Positions 22,475 through 33,898 of a stretch of 64,000 nucleotides of DNA are shown here, in pieces; position 1 is the first letter of the stretch; each line of letters starts with the position of its first letter. Below the pieces are notes generated by a model. The model made no database searches. It had not been told where the DNA came from and was given only the letters and a program-made list of their open reading frames with translations. The stretch is from the NCBI RefSeq assembly GCF_019059575.1, contig NW_024881502.1, forward strand, positions 2,422,501-2,486,500. Reading direction: 5' to 3'. Origin of the DNA: Amphibalanus amphitrite. Taxonomy: Eukaryota; Arthropoda; Thecostraca; Balanomorpha; Balanidae. The position numbers and the translations under genes are program-made.

Positions 22475-23280
22475 CTGCAGACAGAGAGAAGGGGGAGGCA
22501 CCAGTCATGGACGCCAGTACAGCCGGACAGACTGAAAAAAAAATCGGCATTATCCTACTGATAGGCTAAAAACGCGGGACTCTGTCAACTGGCGCTGAGT
22601 TGTGCTGGGTCGGAGCTACCCAGCCGCGCACTGCAGCGTCTGTCCCCCGCGGGTGGCACCGACCCCCAGCGGACACCATTTGGTAGCCGAGGTCTGTGAC
22701 GTCAGCCGGGCGTGAAGTTTTCCCTTCACCATAGGCTTTACACACAAACTTGCCGAAGTTCATGCCAGGATAGCCCGGCCTAAAAGTGCAAATAATGATT
22801 AAATTTTGCCCTCATTAGACCCATTGCTTCATTTTATAACTAAAACGTTCGTTATTCGGCCTCAATGAAGGTACAAAGTACTCAACATCGAAGTTCAAGA
22901 AGATGCTGTCCGAGCATCTGGTAACATCACGTGACTTCTTTTCAGCAGATTGTATATAATTTAAGGATATATTTACACGATTGATGCCTAAAACATCATA
23001 AATAATACACTTGTAACATTTATTACTTGTTTTACTTGTTTTACTTGTTGTGTTTAAGTCATCACATTGCAAAACGCAAAGTTTCTCATGGCAGTCACGT
23101 GACCAAAGGTATAGCAGGGGGTTGGGACAAACACTCAAAGGATGTCAAGTTCTTTAATGAAATTATACAAGTTTCATGATGAAATTGAAAGATTGTATTT
23201 TTTGCTAATGAAATACAAATTTCCGTTTGTAAAATATTTTCCTTATAGGCGAAATTCTCCATATACCTAACTTCGAGACG
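22475..23280. other. Netrin intron 2, no gene seen
   Basis: Polypyrimidine acceptor flank, then unique AT-rich sequence with a triple ttacttgttt run near 23,025. No exon is seen. Confidence 0.5.
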
Positions 23281-24530
23281 TGCGAATAACTTTATCGACG
23301 CCTGCTGTCTGGCTGGTCTTAAACAGTATGTGTGTCTTCCGATTCGGGACGATGACACACTCGACCTGATTTGTGTAACCGGCAGTGCATTACCGATGTT
23401 GATGTGCGAGATGGCATTTTCGACTCCGACCACAAACAAGTAGAATGAATTGTAAATCCTGTGAAATCTGTTGCGACCCTGACATCCAGGCGATCCGCCT
23501 TCAACTATAAAGAGGCCGACTTTGAGAGGTTACGTGTATCGCTAGGGTCACTCCCGTGGAGCATCCTTGATGGCATGCATGTCGATGCAGCAGTGGATAT
23601 CTTTTACGATTTTGTTAACGCGGCTATCAACGACTGTATACCTGTTGTGCATATTAGGAGAAACTATCCTACCTGGTTCGATCGCGATCTGCGCAACATG
23701 TTACGAGAAAAGGAAACGGCATTTAGAAGAATGAAACGAAACCGGTGTGAGGAAACCGAACCGGCATTCAGTGCTAAGAGAAGAGAATTTAGAATCTCAG
23801 CTGACCAAAAATATAGCGCCTACTATGATAGGACTCCTGCATTTACACAGACTTCTCTGCTGCGTTCCAGAGCGTAGACCACTCTCTTAATTTACAAGCT
23901 GGAAAAGGGTTATCATGTATCAGGTCCATCTCTGGAGTGGTAGCAGTCATACCTCACAAACAGGCAGCAACGCGTCGTGGTGAATGGCGGGTGCTCGCAG
24001 TGGTGCCAGGTTACGTCGGGAACACCGGAGGGTGGCGTGATCTCTGCGTTGTGCTTTGCTCTGTTTATCAACGATTTGCCGATTGGCATGTCTTCACGGG
24101 TGCTTCTCTATGCTGACGACGCCAAATTATATAGGAAAATCACCTGTCTAAGCGATTTCAAATCCTTACAGGAAGATCTTGAACGGCTCCAAAAATGGTC
24201 AAAGACGTGGAAACTCCAACTAAACCCTTCAAAATATAAATCATTTCGTATGACACTCAAAACGAAACCATTGCCTACGTCTTACTCGATCCAAAACTCG
24301 GTCCAGGAACATGTTGAAGTTATTTGAGATTTAGGCGTCATTTTGGACGCAGAATTGACATTTGGGCCTCACGTCAATCAAACCGTCGTCAAAGCGAATT
24401 GCGCTCTAGGCGTCCTGATAAGGTCATATCGGAGAGCCAACCGGACCCGAGAGGAAGCCTCAGTGCTCCGTCGGCTCTCGCATCGTACTATGCGTGGCGG
24501 CTCGGGACAGGCGGTAGAGATAAAAGATGA
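23281..24530 (+). pseudogene. Non-LTR retrotransposon (LINE) relic: endonuclease end and reverse transcriptase
   Basis: Three frame-shifted pieces on the plus strand, antisense to netrin. 23,300-23,440 reads TLDLICVTG and, after a frameshift, FDSDHKQ, the end of an APE-type endonuclease (SDH motif). 23,461-23,877 is the endonuclease-RT linker (NYPTWFDRDLRNMLREKETA). 23,950-24,327 is RT: NRQQRVVVNG, SGTPEGGVISALCFALFIND and LLYADDAKLYRKI with the YADD catalytic box intact. A stop at 24,328 and a frameshift precede DLGVILDAELTFGPHVNQ. The RT fingers region between 23,880 and 23,950 is deleted. The layout fits the Jockey/CR1/I group of LINEs; the clade is not resolved. The copy cannot be active. 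Confidence 0.85.
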
Positions 24531-24617
24531 GGGGATACTGATAAGGCACCTTATCAGCTAGGGGACGACGCGGCGCGCGGCGGCTCGGGATGAAAGGGAG
24601 AGAGAGGGAAGGAGTAG

Positions 24618-24620
<3 letters not shown>

Positions 24621-24694
<74 letters not shown>
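24621..24694. repeat. (GA)n microsatellite
   Basis: About 37 uninterrupted GA units. Confidence 0.98.
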
Positions 24695-24695
<1 letters not shown>

Positions 24696-25900
24696 GGGTG
24701 GTGCAGGTGTTGTTTTGACGGTTTTGACGAACTGACGCTAAAGTGGGGGAGGGGGAGCGGGGGAAGAAATAGCCTGTGGATCTTCTCTGTGTGGGGACAG
24801 CGAGGACAGTCCAGCGAGAGCGCCTGAGCCTGGCGGAGTGTATACGAATTTCTCTGCGTGCAAACAAGAACTTTAAGTGCTAACGAGAAGTTGTAGTGCC
24901 ACGTGACTCAGACCTCCAACCGTGATACCAGTCGAGGCGCCAGAGGACACAGCACACAGGCCAGGTGAGGGTGGAGCTACTGGGAGGCAGTTGCAAACAC
25001 CTACCACTTACTGGATATTTATTGCATCTCAAGGTGTTTAGTCCTGCCTGTTCATGTGTAATTTTATGCCTGATAAACAACGATAGCTGAAGAACGATAA
25101 GGTGGCGGTCTATAGGTACAGTCCACAGCAGAAGTAATGTGTGGTTTCAGTCATGGGTATGTTCTGCTTCTGAAGCCTAGGAACGATTAGCCAGACTGCA
25201 ACGAGACTTTAAATGTAGCTTACATGTATCTTCACCCTTGCAGCTACAACTTTATCTATTGACGTCTTCTTTTCAATCAGTCCGCATTTAAAAATCGTCG
25301 GTCAAAGCCATCCGTTGAGATTGGTTAAACCACACATTACTTTAGCGGTGGGCTGTACTTGGTCTGCATGTCAAAATGACTCATTTTCGTGTGGAATAAC
25401 TCCCGACCAATGCTGTACAGTTCACATATCGATTAGCATGCAGCCTGAAACACATTTTGCACAAGTTGCTCTCGCAAACAGCTAAACGTCGCTGCTGCAG
25501 AGCAGCGCTATTTCTGATGCGTTATTTTTCATGAACAACGCAAAGTCTAACGTCACCAGAGGCGTCTTTGTCTCTTTATGATACGGAAACGCGTCCTTTT
25601 GGGCAGGGGTAGCGCCAATCTGGCTTCGTTCTTTGAACGGGTTCCGTCTTCCGTCTTCGTCCTTTTATGATAACCAAATTCCGTCTAATCTCAGAAATGA
25701 CGGAGCGTCCCTCCGTTCTTTTCTTTATAAGAATGGCCAGGACTGGTAGTGGCTGGAGACCTCTCACTGCAGTGAGTAGACAGGACCCAGTGCACTGGGG
25801 CGAAGGCAGCACGGACTGTAACCGTGCACACTGGCCCTGACTGTAACTGTGCAGACTGTCCCCGACTAATAGTGCCCCCCCCCCCCCCCCCCTGCACTCT
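24695..25900. other. Intron sequence with a small inverted-repeat element
   Basis: 25,117-25,362 has about 30-bp imperfect inverted ends (acagtccacagcagaagtaa / complement of ttactttagcggtgggctgt) and may be a small MITE. A poly-C tract lies at 25,875-25,892. No exon is seen. Confidence 0.5.
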
Positions 25901-25901
25901 G

Positions 25902-26096
25902 GGTCCGTGACTTCCCCTATACGGGCCCGTGCCCTCACCTGTTCGGGTCCGTGACTTCCCTTATACGGGCCCGTGCCCTACCCTGTACGGTCCGTGACTC
26001 CGTGCCCTCACCTGTACGGGCCCGTGCCCTCACCTGTACGGTCCGTGCCCTCACCTGTACGGTCCGTGCCCTACCCGGTACGGTCCGTGCTCTCAC
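25902..26096 (-). repeat. Tandem copies of netrin exon 2 end plus 5' splice site
   Basis: About nine degenerate units of 19-25 bp on the minus strand: (gg)acc(g)tacag|gtgagggcacg. The unit copies the last 10-11 bases of exon 2 (gacccgtacag) and the first dozen of intron 2. At least four units keep a perfect ACAG|gtgagg. Confidence 0.85.
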
Positions 26097-26236
26097 CTGT
26101 ACGGGTCTCCGTCGATGCACACGTCGCAGATTTTATCGGTGAGACCGCAGAAGTTGGTGGGCTTGGTGACACCGCACGTGTTGGTGGCTCGCACCCGGCG
26201 CCCGAACGCCGCGTTCATGAAAACCGGCTGGCAGCG
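26097..26236 (-). CDS. Netrin exon 2 (LamNT domain, start)
   Basis: Second coding exon, 140 bp, residues 43-88 plus two bases of codon 89. The acceptor reads ctcacgcag|CGCTGC. The peptide contains PVFMNAAFGRRVRATNTCG, the most recognisable netrin LamNT signature (FVNAAFG in other animals), followed by a Cys-rich stretch (FCG, ICDVCIDGDPYR). The donor is CGTACAG|gtgaga, phase 2. Intron 2 starts with about nine degenerate copies of this exon end plus donor, so many near-identical 5' splice sites follow the true one. Read-through past the true donor gives TAC AGG TGA, an immediate stop. The acceptor side is also repeat-laden: a CA/GA microsatellite begins about 80 bp upstream. Confidence 0.93.
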
Positions 26237-26317
26237 CTGCGTGAGCCAGACACAGAGACTCAGACGGTCGTTATACTCAGACTTCAGCTCACACAGACGG
26301 TCGTTACACGCACACGC

Positions 26318-26895
<578 letters not shown>

Positions 26896-27732
26896 GCACA
26901 GGATGACACGTGTCGGCGCGCAGGCACGGTCAGCCGGGGCGGGGCAGGGCCGGCTGCAACACGACCTGCCGACCGGCCGGCCGGCCGGCCGGCGCGCAGT
27001 CGGGCGGACGGTATGTGCGCGTACTGCGGATAATGTAACCTGGCGGCGTGAGTGGCCGCCGATCGGGCCGCAGCGGCGGCGCAGCGCGAGATTGTACACC
27101 AGCTGCTCACACCGTCCCGGGGCTGAGCGCGCCAGCCGAGCTGATGATGCTACCCAAGGGCTACCGGCGCGGCGGTGCCTGGCCACCGTCTCGTTCAAAG
27201 GCGATAGGTGGCCACTTGCCATTGGCCGATTCCCTCAGTGGGGCGGCGGTTCCACACAAAACCGGCCCGGCCCGCTGCAGTACACCGTACGTACTACGTC
27301 GTTTCCATCCCCAGGATGTAGAAGTCCTCCTCCACACCTCGACCCCCACACCGGGCTGGACAGGTAGCTTTATCAACGGCCATATCAAAGCTGGTTTATT
27401 CTTCTTGCACCAGGTGGCAGCACTTCTTTTCCAAAATCAGTGCTTGTGTTTCCAAAATCGTGATTTCCTCGCTGAGGAGTGAAATCAGCTTCATCGTTGC
27501 CAAAAATAGCTGATAGCGTTGTCATTTTTGGCACATGGTTGCCAAAAATGGCATGTGCTAAAAATGACAACGATTGACCAAACCTCCCCCGACTGAACTT
27601 TCCATGCGCGGGCATTGAGCGCAGCGGGACGGAGCAAAACCTGTAAGAAAATGTAATTTAATGCATGTTGTAAATCTAGCAGAGCAATGAACTGTCTTCA
27701 CAGGTATCACGAATAACTTTGGTACCGATATG
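26896..27732. other. Netrin intron 1, part; no gene seen
   Basis: GC-rich to 27,130 with a (CCGG)n run near 26,972-26,992, then unique. 27,490-27,580 has a small inverted repeat around gccaaaaatg/gtcatttttggc. Confidence 0.45.
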
Positions 27733-29470
27733 GATCGTTAAACAAATGCAACAATTGTTTAGCAGGACGAGACGAACGTTTCTTCCCTGGCCGGTCAGAC
27801 GGGCGCGAGCCGGGTCTGCGAGTCGATAAGGGTCATTCCACGATTCTGTGTGGCTGAGCTTCATCGTGACGCTCAGTTGTGTGATTGCGCCTTGTTGCCG
27901 GCTGTGCGAGGGGTACCTATATTAATATTTGAGAATGTTTTATTTCTGCATATCGTTCCTTTGGTATTCAGCTTTCACTGGAAAACGGAAAAACATGCCA
28001 TGATTTCAAGACTGTTCTGGACAGCTCGTTGAATAAAAAATTGTTACGTTTTTACGAAAACGCAATTTTTGAAAAAGGCCATCGAACGATTTGATAAAAA
28101 ATACATTTTTGGAAATAGCTCGCCGTCAGCTTTCGAATGGTATATTTCGCTTCTTTTGTGGATGAAATGAGTTTCCGACGAGCCGTGCAGGGCGGTGAGC
28201 GGCGGGCAGCGGTCGTCTCGGTGAGCGGCGGGCGGCCGGCGCCGGCGGCCTATCTGCGCTGCCTTCCTGTCAGGCTCCACTGAGGCCGGCGGCGGCCACA
28301 TCCCGTCCAGCTGTGCGGCCGTTCCGCCGCGCTGGTGACTGGCGACCCCGGTCCGGCGGCGGCGTGGGCCAGGCCGCGCCGAGGGGAGCGCGCCGCTCCC
28401 CTCGCCCAGTCGGCTCACGTTACACAGCACACTCCACTCGGCGACGCGGCCGAGCGGCCATTCTAGCTCCGAGGACCAGCGGCTCGCAAACTCCCGGCGG
28501 AGTGAAATTTCTCAGTGAAAACCTGACGTTGAAGCTTACAGCGTGCCCAAAAGGTTTTGCGACAAATCCATTTTCCCACTACGTAGGTACGCCTTCACCC
28601 CTGATAATATAAACGTTGACGGTGACCTTGTTGGCATCGATAGGAAGCACTAAGTACCTACTTCCCAATTCCCATTCAGATCATTCGCGACTGTTGCCAA
28701 GACACATGACTGACCTCGCTTACGGCGAATGTTGAATGACCAATGACCCTGGGTCAGTCGCAGACATGCAGGTCACCAAACGGGTCATACGCAGCCAGAG
28801 AATATGCGCTCACGCGCTATTGGATTACTGAACACGGGTGTGACTCTGCAGGATGTTGTAGAACGGTTTGGACTGGAGTTAACCGCACTTGGACGACTCT
28901 CTCCAGCGAAAAATCCGCTCCATCCGGCCACGCACCGTGTGAGTCTCTAAAATCGTTAGCACCAAGGCTGCAGGTTACATAGAATAACGCGCGAAGAGCA
29001 CGTTTCGTCGGAAGGTCATTAGATGCTCAAAAGAAACGACATATACCATTCCAAAACTGACGGTGAGTTAAATCCATAAATGTAATTTTTATCAAAATCG
29101 TTCGATGGCACTTTTTTAAATTCTTTTTTGTAAAAGCAGTATAATTGTTTATTCAACAGGCTGTCCCGGACATTCTAGAAATCATAGATGTTTTTCGGGT
29201 TCCAGTGAAAGCTGAACCCCAAAACAACAATATGCATCGAAAACATATTCTCAAATATTAATATGCGTCTCCCACAGGCGACAAAAGGGCGCAATCACAC
29301 AGCCCAGTGTCACGATGGACCAAAGTCAGCCACACAGAAGCGTGAAATGACCCTTATCGACTCGCAGACCCGGCGCTCTCGGCCCGCCTGACCGGCCACG
29401 GAAAGAACGTTCGGCTCTCGTTCTACTACACGGACGTCAGTTGTCACATTTGTTAGTTTAACGATTCTAT
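27733..29470. repeat. Large foldback with arms of about 450-480 bp and an 810-bp GC-rich spacer
   Basis: The left arm, about 27,733-28,183, is repeated inverted at about 28,997-29,470, diverged by perhaps 15-20 per cent. Shared blocks include tggccggtcag, gggtctgcgagtcgataagg, attaatatttgagaat and catcgaacgatttt. The spacer is unrelated GC-rich sequence. No transposase is present. It may be a Foldback-type element or a diverged inverted duplication. Confidence 0.75.
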
Positions 29471-29974
29471 TTTGAGTACAATTGAGTAGCTATTTTGTGA
29501 CACAATAAAAAGGCGAAAACGCAACCTTTACTCATACCTAATGGCTTCTGATATGGTTTGGATATGGTGTGAAAATGCATAAGTAAAAAAATCACTTAAA
29601 AGAAAATCGCCTTTTCAATCACCGGCAACAATGTTATGAATAATACGATGTCGGATAACAACGCTCATCCTTGAACAAACACACCATCCATTTTTCCATT
29701 TCCACATGGGTCGGAATAGGGGTTTGTTTATGATGACCGTTGACAACGTGAGCTTATCGTCTTTCCGACTATCGGTCGCCGGCCGGGGTAACTTTTTCAA
29801 ACATTCTCCATCCACGCGCCAGTGACCATCGCCCGCGGCCGTGGCCGGGCGCAGGTGAGGCCCGTTGGAGAGCGGCCGAGGGCTATCGGCCGGGACGCCC
29901 GCACCGTCCAGCGCAGTGGACGTCCGCCCCGTCCAGCGCTGTGCGCTCCGCGCCTGGTCCAGCTGGTTTTCTGT
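29471..29974. other. Intron sequence with a copy of the 9.4-kb repeat
   Basis: 29,720-29,830 matches 9,410-9,515 (cggtcgccggccggggtaac, tttttcaaacattctcca). The rest is unremarkable. Confidence 0.5.
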
Positions 29975-30172
29975 GACTGGAGGTAGAGCCCGGACGGAGG
30001 TGGTCCCTCTCCCCTGTCTGGAGGTAGAGCCCAGACGGAGGTGGTCCCTCTCCCCTGTCTGGAGGTAGAGCCCAGACGGAGGTGGTCCCTCTCCCCTGTC
30101 TGGAGGTAGAGCCCAGACGGAGGTGGTCCCTCTCCCCTGTCTGGAGGTAGAGCCCGGACGGAGGTGGCCCCT
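29975..30172. repeat. 41-bp minisatellite, about 4.7 units
   Basis: Unit ggaggtagagcccagacgga then ggtggtccctctcccctgtc plus t. Confidence 0.95.
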
Positions 30173-30202
30173 CTCCCGTCTCATCCCCTCTCCCTCAGTG
30201 CC

Positions 30203-30601
30203 CCGGTCGGCCGTGGTCCGGTCGGCCGTGGTCCGGTCGGCCGTGGTCCGGTCTGCCTGCTGTGGACCTGCGGTCCGGTCTGCCGTGGTCCGGTCGGCCG
30301 TGGTCCGGTCTGCCTGCTGTGGACCTGCGGTCCGGTCTGCCGTGGTCCGGTCTGCCTCCTGTGGACCTGCGGTCCGGTCTGCCTGCTGTGGACCTGCGGT
30401 CCGGTCTGCCGTGGTCCGGTCTGCCTGCTGTGGACCTGCGGTCCAGTCTGCCGTGGTCCGGTCTGCCTGCTGTGGACCTGCGGTCCGGTCTGCCGTGGTC
30501 CGGTCTGCCTGCTGTGGACCTGCGGTCCGGTCTGCCGTGGTCCGGTCGGCCGTGGTCCGGTCTGCCTGCTGTGGACCTGCGGTCCGGTCGGCCGTGGTCC
30601 A
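30203..30601. repeat. Nested minisatellite of 15- and 27-bp units
   Basis: Mixed gtccggtcggccgtg (15 bp) and gtccggtctgcctgctgtgg plus acctgcg (27 bp) units, forming a 42-bp higher-order repeat. Confidence 0.95.
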
Positions 30602-30720
30602 GCCGTCCGCGGCGCACCAGTATCCGTCAGTGTTATTGCTCTGCGCTGACGTGTGTGACGCACTCCAGACATGTGGGGGCGGCCCGGCCCGGCCGGGCGC
30701 CGCACGTGGCCACCGGGCCC

Positions 30721-31321
30721 GGGCCGAGCGGCTCAGCGTGCACTGCGGCTGCCTATAGACTACACATACAGTACTGAATCCGTGCGGGCCGAGCGGCTCA
30801 GCGTGCACTGCGGCTGCATATAGACTACACATACAGTACTGGATCCGTGTGGGCCGAGCGGCTCAGCGTGCACTGCGGCTGCCTATAGACTACACATACA
30901 GTACTGGATCCGTGCGAGCCGAGCGGCTCAGCGTGCACTGCGGCTGCCTATAGACTACACATACAGTACTGAATCCGTGCGGGCCGAGCGGCTCAGCGTG
31001 CACTGCGGCTGCATATAGACTACACATACAGTACTGGATCCGTGTGGGCCGAGCGGCTCAGCGTGCACTGCGGCTGCCTATAGACTACACATACAGTACT
31101 GAATCCGTGCGGGCCGAGCGGCTCAGCGTGCACTGCGGCTGCCTATAGACTACACATACAGTACTGGATCCGTGTGGGCCGAGCGGCTCAGCGTGCACTG
31201 CGGCTGCCTATAGACTACACACACAGTACTGGATCCGTGTGGGCCGAGCGGCTCAGCGTGCACTGCGGCTGCCTATAGACTACACATACAGTACTGAATC
31301 CGTGCGGGCCGAGCGGCTCAG
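30721..31321. repeat. 65-bp tandem repeat, 9.2 units, with alternating variants
   Basis: Unit gggccgagcggctcagcgtg ... tatagactacacatacagta ... ccgtg(c/t). Variant bases (gcctatag/gcatatag, gaatccgtgc/ggatccgtgt) are shared between non-adjacent units, which points to block duplications. Confidence 0.97.
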
Positions 31322-32170
31322 TGACACTCGAGTGGGTCGGGAGCAGATCACGAACGTCCGATTAACATGAGCCCGCCATGTCATGCCGAAACTCCTCGAC
31401 TTATTCTGGTAGGTACCGTAGTTTCGTGCAACTTTGGCCACCAATGGCAGCTTTGGCCTACGCCTGGAAAAATAGTTTGTTTCGCTGTAGCTTTTTACAC
31501 TTACCTAATGCAGAAAAGTTGTTGTTATGGTTAGGCAAGACTGTTCATCAGTTACCTTTGGTAGCAACCCTAAGTTGTTCTTAAGACCAAGTTTAAGGGC
31601 TAGGGGGTTTAAAACAACCCATGAAAAAAAAAATTAGGGAAAATCAGGGTAGGCTAAGATCCAGTAACGACGGTAAACGGTTACGCCAGTAGTGAACTTG
31701 TGGTTTCCAACTTGTAGTGGTTAAGGTAAGCTCAGAATACACAAAAATTCAGAATGGTAACTCCTTTCTTTAAAATAATAAGACAGGTGGACAGCCTGTT
31801 TCGTTTTACCAACCAACGGAAGGCGCTGCCCGGAGCATTATCCGTGAAGCGTCTTCCTTTGGTTGCAAAAACGAAATACCCCGTCTCGAGGTCCACACGT
31901 ATGCCTATCGGGCTCCGATTTCAGCAGTACTGGCATAGGTATTTGTATTTGTATTTACATTTAAGAGCGATTCACATACACAATGCGTGGCAATTACTGT
32001 TCAGAATCCGTATCCGCGGTTGCTCATCTAATCATTGAAAACATTTGCACATTCACTCACGTCAAAACACGGACAAAACACTCTCAGGGCAGCCTCATAC
32101 CTCCTCGGCTCCTACCCACCCCCACCCTATTGGTCAGCGACGATGTGCTGATTCATCGTCCACGATTGCG
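31322..32170. other. Intron sequence, nothing recognised
   Basis: Unique sequence with no exon, RNA gene or element ends seen. Confidence 0.4.
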
Positions 32171-32173
32171 GCT

Positions 32174-32560
32174 TTAACAGAGCGGGCGAAGCGGGCGGGA
32201 GGTAGCTGCGACAGCTGAGGTGGCAGGCAGACTGTTCAGCAGAGCTGCAGCTCGATAGCCGAACAGCCGCTTGCCCGTTTCCAGCCACGGACGCGGAAGA
32301 TGGAAGAGGTGACCTTGCCTGGATTGTCTCTCGCGGATAGCGCTATAAGCGACGAACATGGCTGCCAGTTGCTAGGGTTCTCGGCGCTGTATGACCTTGT
32401 GTGCGATGACAAGAGTTTGGAAATCGGACATACCGCGCGGGGATAACCACCTGCAACCGCAAGTGTCGCGGGCCGTATATTTTGGTTGCCTCGTCTTCCG
32501 TCGGTGAAAGGCATTAGTGGCGCGGAGGCGGCAAAGAGTTCGGCCGCGTGGCGGCGTCAC
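32174..32560 (-). pseudogene. LINE C-terminal fragment
   Basis: On the minus strand SDFQTLVIAHKVIQRREP is followed, in another frame, by FHLPRPWLETGKRLFGYRAA and LLNSLP. This is the post-RT C-terminal pattern of many non-LTR retrotransposons (L.VPR.R...GKR.F....A..LNSLP). Only about 390 bp remain, with one frameshift or stop between the pieces. RT and endonuclease are absent. The clade cannot be resolved. The fragment lies in netrin intron 1 in the same orientation as the gene. Confidence 0.65.
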
Positions 32561-32925
32561 GAACGTTCAGCATTGTTTGGATTAATTGAAAGGCAGAAAG
32601 GCGCAAACGATGTAAGTTGGGGGAAAATTGTTGATTTTTGATATGTACTGTGCAATGTATTAATGACTTACTAGTTGCGTCATTATAAACGATTTAACGA
32701 CTGTTTGATACGATTTTCTGTTCGTTTCAGAATTTACGGCATAATACAGCTATGTCACTGAATCACATTATTAGATGGCTGTAACAGTAAATTATCGTTG
32801 TCTAGCCATGAATAGCAAATTTCATATGATCTGTTTTGACCTGGCTACCATGACCTCCTGAATTGCTGACTTGACCAGTGCTAACATAACCTACATGAAC
32901 TGATTTTACCTGACCAATTCTACGC

Positions 32926-33768
32926 CAGGCGCGGATACAAGGGGGGGGCCATGGGGGCCATGGCCCCCCCCTTGGCCGATTTTTTTCAAAAATAAAATAA
33001 AAAGTTAAAAAGCTGAAAAGGGGGCCTCCTGAAAATAAAGTGGCCGAAATCCGATGAGTTTTTTTTTTAACCTACCCACTTAGTTATTTCTTAGAAGACT
33101 AGCTGAGAAGACTTCTTTGTTAGAAGATTGGTAAAGCTTTTCATAACTTGGAGGTCTCTTATACTCACAGAGATGACCACTTTTACAGGGCCTCCTAACC
33201 TGCACAGAGGGCCTCCAAGCCTGCACAGATGTCCTAACAAACACAAAATCTCTTAGCCTACACAGAGGCCTCCACTCGCATCCGAACAAAGGGCCTCCTA
33301 GCCAACACAGAGGGCCTCCTAACTCACACAGAAGGTCTCCTATCCTGCACAGAGGGACTCCAAGCCTGCACAGATATCCTCTTCGCCAACACAGGACCTC
33401 TTAATCTCCACAGAGGGCCTCCACTCGCATCCACACAAAGGGTCTCCAAGTCTGTACTGAGGGCCTGCGCTCGCATCTGCACAGAGGGCCTCCTAGCTAT
33501 CACAGAGGGCTTCCTAGTTCACATACAAGGCCTCCTAGCAGGGGCGGATCCAGGGGGGGGGGGTGATAGGGACTATAGCGCCCCCCCCCCCCGGGCGACT
33601 TTCTCATTTTCTTTTTTTTTTTGCAAAAAAAAGCATGATAGGGGGCCCCCAAAAATAAAGTGGACGAAATCCAGGCTTAAACTTTTGGGGGTAGGTAGGG
33701 CCCCCATCGATGGGGGGCCCCCGATTCGGAATAGCCCCTCCCTTGGCAAAATGCTGGATCCGCCCCTG
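32926..33768. mobile_element. hAT-type non-autonomous element with internal GGGCCTCC repeats
   Basis: 843 bp bounded by an exact 8-bp duplication TTCTACGC (32,918-32,925 and 33,769-33,776). The ends are CAGGCGCGGATACAAGG and the complement of CTGGATCCGCCCCTG, matching the CAGGGGCGGATCCAG style of hAT ends. The interior holds a loose tandem repeat of about 28-35 bp (cacagagggcctcctaacc). A second, internal copy of the left end (caggggcggatccaggggg at 33,539) suggests an insertion within an insertion or an unequal exchange. Confidence 0.85.
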
Positions 33769-33898
33769 TTCTACGCAACTCCGAACTGTCACTTGTAGTT
33801 GTAGATGTATAATATTTTCTTATAGTCACCTTGTACAGACATTGTTTTCCTGTGGCTGAATTTCATTACCTGAATTCCCTGGTCATCCTCTCATTCCA

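Noticed and set aside
23971-24330. Active reverse transcriptase because YADD is intact
   Set aside because: Frameshifts, a stop and a deleted fingers region show a dead copy.
29615-30832. 405-residue ORF on the minus strand
   Set aside because: Mostly minisatellite translation (QQADRTTADRTAG); only the short GECLKKLPRP piece was kept as a separate observation.
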